A DNA stretch of 64,000 bases from Noviherbaspirillum massiliense JC206 (lineage in GTDB: Bacteria > Pseudomonadota > Gammaproteobacteria > Burkholderiales > Burkholderiaceae_D). This document shows, one piece after another, positions 1 through 8,551 of this stretch. Within the stretch, counting starts at the first letter, position 1. Each line of letters opens with the position of its first letter. The notes under the pieces were generated by a model, which was not told where the DNA came from, ran no database searches, and worked only from the letters and a program-made list of their open reading frames with translations. The translations under genes were made by a program, and so were the position numbers. The DNA lies in the NCBI RefSeq assembly GCF_000312045.1, contig NZ_HE978635.1, positions 126,674 through 190,673 of the forward strand, in the 5' to 3' direction.

Positions 1-1
1 A

Positions 2-553
2 GGCGAAATCCTGGAACTGAAGAACACCATCAATGTGATGGTGGACCAGCTTTCGTCGTTTGCGTCAGAAGTGACGCGGGTGGCGCGCGAAGTGGGCACC
101 GAAGGCCGCCTCGGTGGCCAGGCCCACGTGCCGGGCGTGGGCGGCACCTGGAAGGACTTGACGGACAACGTCAACTTCATGGCGTCGAACCTGACAGGAC
201 AAGTGCGCAATATCGCGGAAGTGACGACGGCGGTGGCCCGCGGCGACCTGTCGAAAAAGATCACGGTGGATGTGAAGGGCGAAATCCTGGAATTGAAGAA
301 TACCATCAACGTGATGGTGGACCAGCTGTCCTCGTTCGCTTCGGAGGTGACGCGGGTGGCGCGCGAAGTGGGTACCGAAGGCAAGCTCGGTGGCCAGGCG
401 CAGGTGAAGGGCGTGGGCGGCACCTGGAAAGACTTGACGGAAAACGTCAACCAGCTGGCGGCCAATCTCACGACCCAGGTGCGGGCGATTGCGGAAGTGG
501 CGACTGCGGTGACGCGCGGCGACTTGTCGCGCTCGATCCAGGTGGAAGCGCGC
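2..553 (+). repeat. Tandem 276-bp coding repeat (HAMP units)
   Basis: Bases 2-277 and 278-553 are two copies of the same 276-bp (92-codon) unit. Both begin with GGCGAAATCCTGGAA and are largely identical in their first half, diverging towards the end. A third, more diverged copy starts at about 554. The first copy starts at the window edge, so more units probably lie upstream. The repeat encodes HAMP-like helices with the recurring motifs [21 protein letters not shown] and GTWKDLT. Confidence 0.9.
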
Positions 554-3394
554 GGCGAGGTGGCGGACCTGAAGGACAACATCAATGAAATGATCCGCAA
601 CCTGAAGGAAACCACGCAAAAGAATGCCCAGCAGGACTGGCTGAAAACCAACCTGGCGCGCTTTACCCGCCTGCTGCAGGGCCAGCGCGACCTGTCGACG
701 GTGACCGCGCTGATCCTGTCGGAACTGGCGCCGCTGGTGTCGGCGCACCACGGCATGTTTTACATGATGGATTCGGCCGGCGAGGAATCGCGGCTGAACA
801 TGGTTGCAAGCTATGGCTATCGTCCGCTCAACCAGTTCTCAACCTCGTTCGCGCCGGGTGAAGGCCTGGTCGGGCAGTGCGCGCTGGAAAAGCAGCGCGT
901 CTGGCTGACCGACGTGCCGCGCGATTACATCATGGTGTCCTCCGGCCTGGGCGCGGCACCACCCACCAATATCGTGGTACTGCCCATCCTGTTCGAGCAG
1001 CAGGTGAAAGCCGTGATCGAAATCGCTTCGCTCGACCGTTTCACCGAGACCCACCTGTCTTTCCTCGACCAGTTGATGGAATCGATCGGCGTGGTGCTGA
1101 ACACCATCGAAGCCAACAGCCGTACGGAAAGCCTGCTGACCCAGTCGCAATCTCTTGCGCAGGAACTGCAGCAGACCAACCTGGAGCTGGCGGAAAAGGC
1201 GCGCCTGCTGTCGGACCAGAATATCGAAGTCGAGCGCAAGAACCGGGAAGTGGAGCAAGCCAAGCGGGCGCTGGAAGAAAAGGCGACCCAGCTGGCCCTG
1301 TCGTCCAAGTACAAGTCGGAATTCCTGGCCAACATGTCGCATGAATTGCGCACGCCGCTCAACAGCTTGCTGATCCTGGCCCAGCAATTGAGCGACAACC
1401 CGGAACACAATCTGTCCGAGACGGAGGTGGAATTCGCCAAAACCATCTATTCCTCCGGCAGCGACTTGCTGATGCTCATCAACGACATCCTCGACTTGTC
1501 GAAGATCGAGTCCGGCACGGTGACGCTGGAAATCAGCGAGTACCGCTTTGCGAATTTGCGCGACTATGTCGAGCGCACTTTCCGCCACATGGCAGCGGAC
1601 AAGAATATCGATTTCCGCATCGAACTCGCGGACTCCCTGCCCGAGTCCATGATGACCGATACCCTTCGCCTGCAGCAGATCCTGAAAAACTTGCTGTCGA
1701 ACGCCTTCAAGTTCACGCCTCAGGGTGAGGTATCGCTTCGCATCGGAGTCGCCGAATCGGGCTGGACACCGGGGCATGCACACCTGAACGAAGCCGATGC
1801 GGTACTGGCCTTTGCCGTGACCGATACCGGCGTGGGCATCGCCTCCGACAAGCTGCAACTGATCTTCGAAGCCTTCCAGCAAGCCGACGGCAGCACTGCC
1901 CGCAAATATGGCGGCACCGGGCTGGGCCTGTCGATCAGCCGCGAACTGGCGCGCTTGCTCGGCGGCGAGATCCGGGTGGAGAGCGTCATTGGTATCGGCA
2001 GCACCTTCACGCTGTACCTGCCATATAACGGCAAGGCATTCATCGACCACGACCTGTCACGGGAATGGGGCCGTCACATGCCGGCGGCCACGGCCAATGT
2101 CATTCACCCGGACGAGGACTCGCACGTGAATGCACGGATGCCGCGGCAGGAAGCCGAGGCCGCCGGCGCGGCGCAGGCGGAAGGAGAAGTCAGCCTGGAC
2201 GACCGGACCCTGGTGGCCACGGGCGATCCCTCGGTGCTGATCATCGAACCGGACAGTCAGCTGGCAGCGGCCTTGCTGGACTATGCACGGGAAAAGAATT
2301 TCAAGGGCATTGTCACGCCGAGCGGGGAATCGGCGCTGACCCTGGCGCGCGACTATGCGCCGACGGCCATCCTCCTGGACCTCGATGAACTCGAACCGGA
2401 TGGCTGGACGGTGCTGGAACGACTGAAGCGCGATCCGGACACCCGCCATATTCCGGTGCATGTGCTTTCGGCTTCGCCGCAGCGCGAGCGTGCATTGCGC
2501 CAGGGCGTGCTGTCCTGGCTGCCCAAGCCGATCGATCAGGCAAGCCTGGACGAAGAGTTCAACCGCATCCAGCACTTCCTGAAAGGGGAAGAGCGCAGCC
2601 TGCTGGTGGTGGAAAACGATTTGATGCAGCGCGATGCCGTCGTCAAGCTGATTGGCGGCAGCGACGTGAACATCGTCGCGGTGGACAGCGGGCAGGCGGC
2701 GCTGGAAGCCCTGGAAGGCAGGCACTTCGATTGCATGGTGCTCGACCCCGAACTGCCCGACATGGAATGCCGCGAACTGCTGGAAAGGATCGCGCGCAAT
2801 CCGGCCCTGCATGAATTGCCGGTGGTGACCTATGCCGCGCAGTCGACGGCACCGACGGAGGTTCAACGCGAAGGCATGGCCGGGCCGGTCGTGCTCAAGG
2901 ATGCGCGCTCGCCGGAAAGCCTGCTCGACGAGACGGCGCTGTTCCTGCATCGCGCACCGGCCAGCCTGCCGGAGATGCAGCGCCGCATGCTGGAAGAGAT
3001 GCGCGCGGCTGAAGGGGCGCTCGAAGGCCGCACCGTGTTGATCGTCGACGATGATCTGCGCAATATCTTTGCGCTGAGCTCGGTGCTGGAGCGGCACGGC
3101 ATGACCACGCTGTATGCGGAAAACGGCAGGGATGGCATCGAAGTCCTGAAAAACCACCCCGGCATCGAAATCGTCCTGATGGACATCATGATGCCCGAGA
3201 TGGATGGCTATGACACGATGCGTGCGATCCGGGACATTCCGGAATTCAAGTCACTGCCCATCATCACCCTGACCGCGAAAGCAATGAAGGGCGACCGCGA
3301 CAAGTGCATCGCGGCGGGAGCCTCGGATTACATCACCAAGCCGGTCGATGTGGCCCGTCTGCTGTCCCTGCTGCGGGTCTGGCTGCATCGATGA
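2..3394 (+). CDS. Hybrid sensor histidine kinase: HAMP repeats, GAF, HisKA, HATPase, three receivers (5' partial)
   Basis: The reading frame is open from base 2, so the true start lies upstream of the window. HAMP-like repeats fill about bases 2-600, with a 276-bp unit seen twice and the start of a third. Then come a GAF domain (about 690-1110), a coiled coil (1130-1310) and HisKA with the H-box SHELRTP near 1338. HATPase_c follows (about 1650-2030) with NLLSNA, DTGVGI and GTGLGL intact. Three receivers lie at about 2236-2575, 2596-2930 and 3038-3390. The last is the most canonical, with [13 protein letters not shown] and a KP lysine. No membrane segment is visible in this part. Stacked HAMPs usually relay or tune conformational signals, and GAF binds small ligands. 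The input and target are unknown. The protein is paralogous in its C-terminal half to the kinase at 59716-62841. Confidence 0.93.
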   Translation, partial: GEILELKNTINVMVDQLSSFASEVTRVAREVGTEGRLGGQAHVPGVGGTWKDLTDNVNFMASNLTGQVRNIAEVTTAVARGDLSKKITVDVKGEILELKNTINVMVDQLSSFASEVTRVAREVGTEGKLGGQAQVKGVGGTWKDLTENVNQLAANLTTQVRAIAEVATAVTRGDLSRSIQVEARGEVADLKDNINEMIRNLKETTQKNAQQDWLKTNLARFTRLLQGQRDLSTVTALILSELAPLVSAHHGMFYMMDSAGEESRLNMVASYGYRPLNQFSTSFAPGEGLVGQCALEKQRVWLTDVPRDYIMVSSGLGAAPPTNIVVLPILFEQQVKAVIEIASLDRFTETHLSFLDQLMESIGVVLNTIEANSRTESLLTQSQSLAQELQQTNLELAEKARLLSDQNIEVERKNREVEQAKRALEEKATQLALSSKYKSEFLANMSHELRTPLNSLLILAQQLSDNPEHNLSETEVEFAKTIYSSGSDLLMLINDILDLSKIESGTVTLEISEYRFANLRDYVERTFRHMAADKNIDFRIELADSLPESMMTDTLRLQQILKNLLSNAFKFTPQGEVSLRIGVAESGWTPGHAHLNEADAVLAFAVTDTGVGIASDKLQLIFEAFQQADGSTARKYGGTGLGLSISRELARLLGGEIRVESVIGIGSTFTLYLPYNGKAFIDHDLSREWGRHMPAATANVIHPDEDSHVNARMPRQEAEAAGAAQAEGEVSLDDRTLVATGDPSVLIIEPDSQLAAALLDYAREKNFKGIVTPSGESALTLARDYAPTAILLDLDELEPDGWTVLERLKRDPDTRHIPVHVLSASPQRERALRQGVLSWLPKPIDQASLDEEFNRIQHFLKGEERSLLVVENDLMQRDAVVKLIGGSDVNIVAVDSGQAALEALEGRHFDCMVLDPELPDMECRELLERIARNPALHELPVVTYAAQSTAPTEVQREGMAGPVVLKDARSPESLLDETALFLHRAPASLPEMQRRMLEEMRAAEGALEGRTVLIVDDDLRNIFALSSVLERHGMTTLYAENGRDGIEVLKNHPGIEIVLMDIMMPEMDGYDTMRAIRDIPEFKSLPIITLTAKAMKGDRDKCIAAGASDYITKPVDVARLLSLLRVWLHR

Positions 3395-3534
3395 GCAGAT
3401 TGTGACGCAGACTTGCGCCGTGCCAAGGCGGAGTGTCTGTCGCTATGGCATTACTGTTGCCTGGCTTGCCGGAACCAGGCACAGAGGAAACGCCATGGCG
3501 GCCGGTGTCCGTTGGGGGCAGGCCATGATCGGTG

Positions 3535-3562
3535 TTGACACCCGATCAAACTCCGCTAATGT
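3535..3562 (+). promoter_or_regulatory. Candidate sigma-70 promoter
   Basis: A perfect TTGACA at 3535-3540 is followed after 16 bp by TAATGT at 3557-3562, which matches three of six consensus bases. It would start transcription about 15 bp before the ATG at 3586. It overlaps the earlier in-frame GTG at 3532, which argues against that start. Confidence 0.45.
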
Positions 3563-3585
3563 TGTATTGTCAGGGTTTGAAAGTC

Positions 3586-5385
3586 ATGCTCCAACTCATC
3601 CGTCCCCAGTCCGCTTTTGAAGCCGAGGTGCGAGAACGGCTGGGCCTGCTGCCGAACTTTTTCCGGCATGGGCCGGAATCAGCCGCCATCGTTCAGCAAA
3701 TGTGGATGCTGGCCCAGGCAGCCTATCTCGACAACCCGCTTCCCAGCTTATTCAAGGAAAGGTTGCTGACTTATCTCGCGCGCCTTTCCTCGGCTCCCTA
3801 CTGGCGTGCGCGCCATGCCGGCTTTTTAACGGGACGCGGATTTCCGGCAGGCGATGCCGCGGCCGACCCGCAGACTGTGCAGGAAGCCATTGCCTTGCTG
3901 CAGATGCCCCTGGCGTCGCCGGAGCGGATCCAGGCCGCCGCCACGCGCCTGCTCGCGCAACCGGTACCGCTTGCAGCCCTGCCTGCACCGGGAGAGGATG
4001 AGGAACTTGCATTGTTTCATGCAGCCGGCGCAATCCTGCTGGCTCCGGACGCAAGCGAATTGCCGCGCAAGGCATTGCATCATGCGCTGGGCAGTGAAAG
4101 GGCGGAGTCGCTGCTCGGCCTGATCACCTTTGCCCACGCTGCGCAGATGTGGGCCAGCGTCCATCCGGATATTGCAATCGAAGACGACATGCAGGACGTG
4201 TTGCGGCAGCAGCCGGAACTCTCTGCCCTGGTCCATCTTCCGCCGCCGAGTGCAGGCGCGCCCGGAAGCATGCGCTCCGGCGGCCCGGCTCTGCGCAGCG
4301 AGCGTGACAGCGAGCAGGACGACTTCCTGATGCTGGTGGGGCATGATTTGCGCAATCCGCTGGCGGCAATGAGCGCGGCAGTGGAAGTCCTGCAGTTAAC
4401 GGGATCGCCAGACCCGAGGCTGCACAAGGCGAGCAACATCCTGAGTCGCCAGACCGAAGCGATGGGGCACATGCTGGATGAACTGGTGGATCTGGCGCAA
4501 CTGTCGCGCGGCCAGATTTCTCTCAACAAAGAGTTGCTGGCAATTGATGACGTATTGCGGGAGGCAGTGCGTGGACGCCAGGCATCGCTGCAGGAAGCCG
4601 GCATCACGGTAAGGCTGGACTTGCCGCTCACGCATACCTATGTGCTGGCCGACCGCAGCCGGCTCGGCCAGATTTTCAGCAATCTCTTGTCTGGCGCGCA
4701 GCGCTTCATGAGAGGACCTGGCCAGATCGTGGTGAACATGAGCACCACGGCCGAGCGGGTCTTGATCAGCCTGGGTGAAGCCGGTTCGGCCAGCCTGCCC
4801 GGCCCTCCATCGCGGCTTCCGGCCCAAGGCCAACGGAGGCAGGCGCCGAACCTCGGGCTGGCGATCGCCGTCAGACTTGCCGAGCTGCACGGTGCCTTGC
4901 TTGAAATCGGCGCGCCATCACAGGGAGCGGGATTCAAGTTTTCCATGCCCGTGAAGCAGCAGGCAACGCCGCCCGCGGAAACCGATTCCGCAAGCGAGCC
5001 TGCGTCCGAGGCCGTCAAGGTGCTCGTGATCGAAGACAACCGCGACCTGGCCAAGCTGTTTTGCGATTTGCTGGAAGTGATGGGGTGTACCACGGAAGTC
5101 GCACTCAATGCCCGGGCCGGGCTGGAGCGTGCGCGGAAACGCGCGCCTGACATCGTGTTTTGCGACCTTGCGCTGCCCGGCGAGAAAAACGGCTTCGATT
5201 TCGCCCACGACTTGCGCGCCGATCCACAACTGGGACGCATTCCGCTGATCGCCGTCACTGGGCACAGCGGCGACCAAGACCGGCAGCGCGCGCTTGGCGC
5301 CGGCTTCGACCGGGTGTTTGCCAAGCCGATCAAATTCGCGGAAATTCAGGAAGTCCTGCATGCCTTCCAGAGGCAGGCGCGCTAG
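3586..5385 (+). CDS. AhpD-like-domain hybrid histidine kinase with degenerate ATPase domain
   Basis: This 599-residue protein begins with an all-helical region (about residues 1-215) resembling the AhpD/carboxymuconolactone decarboxylase fold, with motifs LPNFFR, FKERLLTYLARLS and RARHAGFL. The usual AhpD CxxC active site is absent. HisKA follows, with H253 in the box GHDLRNP, then a HATPase-like region and a C-terminal receiver (about 480-595; IEDNRDLAKLF, CDLALPGEKNG, AKPIKF). The ATPase motifs are eroded: NLLSGA lacks the Mg-binding Asn, the DxGxG box reads EAGSA, and the G2 box is only LGLAI. It may therefore be a pseudokinase or phospho-acceptor. ATG 3586 is preferred because a promoter-like sequence covers the earlier in-frame starts at 3532 and 3559. 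The receiver closely resembles the protein at 62917-63342. Confidence 0.85.
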   Translation: MLQLIRPQSAFEAEVRERLGLLPNFFRHGPESAAIVQQMWMLAQAAYLDNPLPSLFKERLLTYLARLSSAPYWRARHAGFLTGRGFPAGDAAADPQTVQEAIALLQMPLASPERIQAAATRLLAQPVPLAALPAPGEDEELALFHAAGAILLAPDASELPRKALHHALGSERAESLLGLITFAHAAQMWASVHPDIAIEDDMQDVLRQQPELSALVHLPPPSAGAPGSMRSGGPALRSERDSEQDDFLMLVGHDLRNPLAAMSAAVEVLQLTGSPDPRLHKASNILSRQTEAMGHMLDELVDLAQLSRGQISLNKELLAIDDVLREAVRGRQASLQEAGITVRLDLPLTHTYVLADRSRLGQIFSNLLSGAQRFMRGPGQIVVNMSTTAERVLISLGEAGSASLPGPPSRLPAQGQRRQAPNLGLAIAVRLAELHGALLEIGAPSQGAGFKFSMPVKQQATPPAETDSASEPASEAVKVLVIEDNRDLAKLFCDLLEVMGCTTEVALNARAGLERARKRAPDIVFCDLALPGEKNGFDFAHDLRADPQLGRIPLIAVTGHSGDQDRQRALGAGFDRVFAKPIKFAEIQEVLHAFQRQAR

Positions 5386-6551
5386 TAGGCATAATACGGG
5401 CCGGTCCCGCCGGGCGTGCTCTTGCCCTCGATCGCGGTGAATACGCTCCTGCCAAAGAAAAACGGCAGTCCCCAATCAAATTCCGCAGCAGACGCATTGT
5501 AATAGCCGAGGCCATCGAAAACGGCCAGGCCGGGATTGAGGCGCACTAATGCTTCCACATTATCCAGGTGAAAGGCGGTCGCGATCGCCGCACCGTTGCT
5601 TCCCTGGTTGAACGCGCCGAGAACCTGCGGCATGGCCGGGCAATACGAGCCGGTACTGCATACCGGGAGTTCCGTGTCCGAAAAAAATATTCCGTTCGAG
5701 CCGCTGTCGATAAAGCCTTTGACGCGAGCTACACCCTTGTAAAAGGTGGTGAAGTAGCCGGCGGGATTCACCGCCAGAACGCTTGCCGCACCGAGCGTAT
5801 TGTTGGCTTGCGTGCCGATGCCGAACACAAGTTCGCCTGTGGCGGACGCAAGCCCGTGGGCAGCGGCGGGAGGCAGCTTGATCACGACGCCATTGTTATC
5901 GGCGGGGAAAAACGGGACCGGATGCTGCACCTGCCGCTCCAGCGGCGCGAGCGCCGGCTGGCAACCGGCCGGCGCACAGGCGTAATAAAAGCCCAGACTG
6001 GCGGTCTGGGCGCAAGGCAGGCCGCAGTCCTGAATGAACACGCCCACGCCCAGCAAGCCATTGGCGCGCAGGGATTGCACCCCGTCCACCAGCGGCGCAA
6101 CGCCGGCGCAGTCGGCCGGCACATTCGGAAATTCGGCGCCGCCTATGAGCTGGATCGGTATGGCGCTCGCCTGTTCGCCGGCCAGGCGCACATCCGCCTG
6201 CTTGACCGGTCCCCAGGCGACATGGGTCAGGAACTGGGTGCATTCCACCAGTGCGCTGCCGTCGGCCAGCGTTTGCTGGGGCAGCGGCAGGTCGAGGGCC
6301 GAGGCAAGAATCCGCAAGCCGGATGAACCGGTATCGACCATGACATGGTCGATAGTACGGCAATCGGTGCGGCTGCCCGGCATGCAGACGGTGACGCTGA
6401 CGAAAGGCCGGTTGATGCTCGCATTGACCGGTCCGGCATCGATCGTGATGGGAAGCACATTTGCATTCGCGCTGGCCGGAGTCTGAGCGCTCGCGGCGTG
6501 CCACGGCAAGAAATTCAAGCAGGACAGCAGGAGGATCAGGAAGGCGCGCAT
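5382..6551 (-). CDS. Exported DUF3443-family protein with pepsin-like motifs
   Basis: A 389-residue protein with a signal peptide of about 22 residues ending near HAASA. It matches the DUF3443 family of Burkholderiales. Two aspartic-protease-like motifs are visible: DTGSS at D73 and DSGSN at D282. The hydrophobic-hydrophobic-Gly segment NGLLGVG near 164-170 sits where pepsins have a similar one. At least ten cysteines, several in pairs, suggest a disulfide-bonded periplasmic or secreted protein. It lies 7 bp downstream of the DUF2844 gene on the same strand, so the two are probably co-transcribed. Its stop codon overlaps the 3' end of the convergent kinase gene. An AGG-type ribosome site precedes the ATG. 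Protease activity is inferred from motifs only. Confidence 0.88.
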   Translation of the reverse strand: MRAFLILLLSCLNFLPWHAASAQTPASANANVLPITIDAGPVNASINRPFVSVTVCMPGSRTDCRTIDHVMVDTGSSGLRILASALDLPLPQQTLADGSALVECTQFLTHVAWGPVKQADVRLAGEQASAIPIQLIGGAEFPNVPADCAGVAPLVDGVQSLRANGLLGVGVFIQDCGLPCAQTASLGFYYACAPAGCQPALAPLERQVQHPVPFFPADNNGVVIKLPPAAAHGLASATGELVFGIGTQANNTLGAASVLAVNPAGYFTTFYKGVARVKGFIDSGSNGIFFSDTELPVCSTGSYCPAMPQVLGAFNQGSNGAAIATAFHLDNVEALVRLNPGLAVFDGLGYYNASAAEFDWGLPFFFGRSVFTAIEGKSTPGGTGPYYAY

Positions 6552-6558
6552 GCTTGCC

Positions 6559-7014
6559 TCACTGCAGGTCTTCGGCCGCGACGCCTTGGGGCAGCAAGTC
6601 GGGCAGGTATGCCTTTCCGGAAAAGGTGCGCATATGGCCGCTCGATTGCAGCACGAAGCCGGGCTGCCGGATCATTGCCTGCCTTTGTCCCGCTGGAACT
6701 TCCTGCGCTGCTTCGCTGTATTGATCGAAGTAAGGGCCGAGGAGCTGGTCCAGTTTTGGTTGTGCCGGGCCTTCCCAGGTCACGGCAAACACCTTGCCGT
6801 TGGCGCCCGCATATTCCCGGACGACGGTGCCCGAAGGCATGCGCATTTCATGCACGGTGTAATCGCTGCCCGCGCTGGCATCGGTGCGCGTGGCCTGCAT
6901 GCGCAGGCGGTCAGCCTGGATGGACTGGATATCGCCGCCCAGTTCTGCCCGGGCGGGAAGAGTCATGTATGCGGCAATCAGGGCAATGCTTGCCGGCCAG
7001 ATTGCAGGCTTCAT
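6559..7014 (-). CDS. DUF2844-family exported protein
   Basis: A 151-residue protein with an N-terminal signal peptide (cleavage near LPARA, about residue 23). It matches DUF2844, a small exported family of unknown function usually found beside DUF3443, as here. The mature part is short and beta-rich in appearance, with the conserved segments YTVHEMRMPSGTVVREY and FAVTWEGPAQP. A good ribosome site (GGGAGA) precedes the ATG. It is the first gene of a likely two-gene operon with DUF3443 and is divergent from the serine hydrolase. The small size and fixed pairing suggest a partner, chaperone or inhibitor of DUF3443, which is inference. Confidence 0.85.
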   Translation of the reverse strand: MKPAIWPASIALIAAYMTLPARAELGGDIQSIQADRLRMQATRTDASAGSDYTVHEMRMPSGTVVREYAGANGKVFAVTWEGPAQPKLDQLLGPYFDQYSEAAQEVPAGQRQAMIRQPGFVLQSSGHMRTFSGKAYLPDLLPQGVAAEDLQ

Positions 7015-7168
7015 TGCATTCTCCCGTCAATCCCAGCATAGACTCTTTGACAAGCATGATAGTTCTGCCGGGACGATCGCGAGGGCGATGCGCTATCATG
7101 CCGCCCGGATAAGACACCGGCCTGACAACTCATTACCATGTGCCATTTCCGATGCCCGGAGCAGGAAG

Positions 7169-8371
7169 ATGAAGAAAATAATTGACCAGCCTGATTCCCG
7201 CGGGGTTTTGCGTGAGCGGCTCGCCATCTTGACGGACAGGATGCAAGCCGATATCGATGCCGGCCGGATTCCCGGTGCGGCCATGCTGATTGCCCGGGAA
7301 GGCGACGTCGTGTACGAGCAAGCCGTGGGTGTGCAGGATCCGGCCACCGGCGCGCCGATGACGCTCGATACCATTTTCCGCATTTATTCCATGACCAAGC
7401 CGATCGTATCGGTGGCGGTGATGATGCAGGTGGAGCGGGGCCGCCTCTTGCTCAGCGACCCGGTGGCGCAGTATCTGCCGGAACTGGCCAATCTCAAGGT
7501 CGGCATCGAAACCGTGGACGCGGACGGCCAGCCGGCACTGGAACTGGTCGAGGCGAGGCAGGCCATCACGGTGCAGGATCTGCTGCGCCATACTTCGGGC
7601 TTCACCTACGGAATCTTTGGCGAATCGCTGGTCAAGAAGGCGTACCTGAAGGCCGGCATCGGACATCCGAAAAGCACGAGCGAGGAATTCATCCGTGCCC
7701 TGGCCGGAGTGCCGCTCGCCTATCAGCCGGGAAGCACCTGGGAATACGGCGTGTCGACCGATGTGCTCGGCGTGCTGCTGGAAAGACTGTCGGGCAAGCC
7801 GCTGGATGCCTTCCTGGAACAGGAGATTTTCCAGCCGCTGGGGATGCGGGAAAGCGGGTTCTGGGTCGAGCCCCGGAACCAGCACCGGATCGCGGAACCG
7901 TTCGCGGCCGATCCGGTCACGGGCGCCGCGGTAAAGCTGCGCCAGGCGCAGACCAGGCCCAACTTCCTGTCCGGCGGCGGTGGCATGGTATCGACCATGC
8001 GCGACTACCGGCGGTTTGCACAAATGCTGCTGAATGAAGGCGAACTGGACGGCGTGCGCCTGCTGTCGCCCAAGACGCTGCGTTACATGACCAGCGACCA
8101 CCTTGGCGACCTGCCGCAGGCGAAAGGCGGCGCTGCCTTCCTGCCGGGACCCGGTTATGGCTTCGGGCTGGGATTTGCGGTCCGCACCAGCATGGGCGGC
8201 CCGGTCATTCCCGGCACGCCCGGCGATTACACCTGGAGCGGTCTGGCCGGCACTTATTTCTGGGTCGATCCTCAGGAAAGGATGCTGGCGATTTTCATGA
8301 TGCAGGCGCCGGAGCAGCGGGACCGTTACCGCCAGCTGTTTCGCCACCTGGTGTATGCCGCGCTCAGGTGA
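7169..8371 (+). CDS. Beta-lactamase-fold serine hydrolase (class C / family VIII esterase-like)
   Basis: A 400-residue cytoplasmic-looking protein of the beta-lactamase/PBP superfamily. The S-x-x-K nucleophile motif is SMTK (S74, K77). The second motif is the Tyr of WEYGVSTDVLG, and the C-terminal third motif is WSGLAGTYFW. This pattern fits family VIII esterases (EstB-like) and related 6-aminohexanoate or D-peptide hydrolases better than true AmpC enzymes. There is no signal peptide, which also argues against a periplasmic beta-lactamase. The ATG at 7169 is preceded by AGGAAG. A longer in-frame extension back to 6884 would run antisense through DUF2844 and is rejected. The substrate is unknown. 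Confidence 0.88.
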   Translation: MKKIIDQPDSRGVLRERLAILTDRMQADIDAGRIPGAAMLIAREGDVVYEQAVGVQDPATGAPMTLDTIFRIYSMTKPIVSVAVMMQVERGRLLLSDPVAQYLPELANLKVGIETVDADGQPALELVEARQAITVQDLLRHTSGFTYGIFGESLVKKAYLKAGIGHPKSTSEEFIRALAGVPLAYQPGSTWEYGVSTDVLGVLLERLSGKPLDAFLEQEIFQPLGMRESGFWVEPRNQHRIAEPFAADPVTGAAVKLRQAQTRPNFLSGGGGMVSTMRDYRRFAQMLLNEGELDGVRLLSPKTLRYMTSDHLGDLPQAKGGAAFLPGPGYGFGLGFAVRTSMGGPVIPGTPGDYTWSGLAGTYFWVDPQERMLAIFMMQAPEQRDRYRQLFRHLVYAALR

Positions 8372-8505
8372 TGCCGGCGGCTGCGGCCGGGTCGGGGCGC
8401 CTCTTTTCCCCGGGGCTGCCACTAAAGAGGTGTATGTCGACTTTAAGCAACACTCTCTGCTCGCGGGAGAGAGGACCTGTAGTACCTTCTACCGGTATTG
8501 CCACT

Positions 8506-8534
8506 TTGATTGCGGATTGGCGTCGGACTACAAA
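8506..8534 (+). promoter_or_regulatory. Candidate rpfC promoter
   Basis: TTGATT at 8506-8511 and TACAAA at 8529-8534 are separated by 17 bp, each matching four of six consensus bases. The predicted start is about 10 bp before the rpfC ATG, so the leader would be very short. No clear ribosome site is present. Support is modest. Confidence 0.3.
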
Positions 8535-8551
8535 CAGATACTTTGACAAGC

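Noticed and set aside
2-553. Repeats at the left edge as a CRISPR array
   Set aside because: The repeats are 276 bp long, contiguous and coding, with no spacers.
839-2050. Long open frame antisense to the first kinase
   Set aside because: High-GC coding DNA often leaves an open opposite frame. It has no family motifs, while the plus-strand kinase has clear ones.
6884-7168. N-terminal extension of the serine hydrolase
   Set aside because: It would run antisense through the DUF2844 gene. The ATG at 7169 has a ribosome site and gives the family-typical start.
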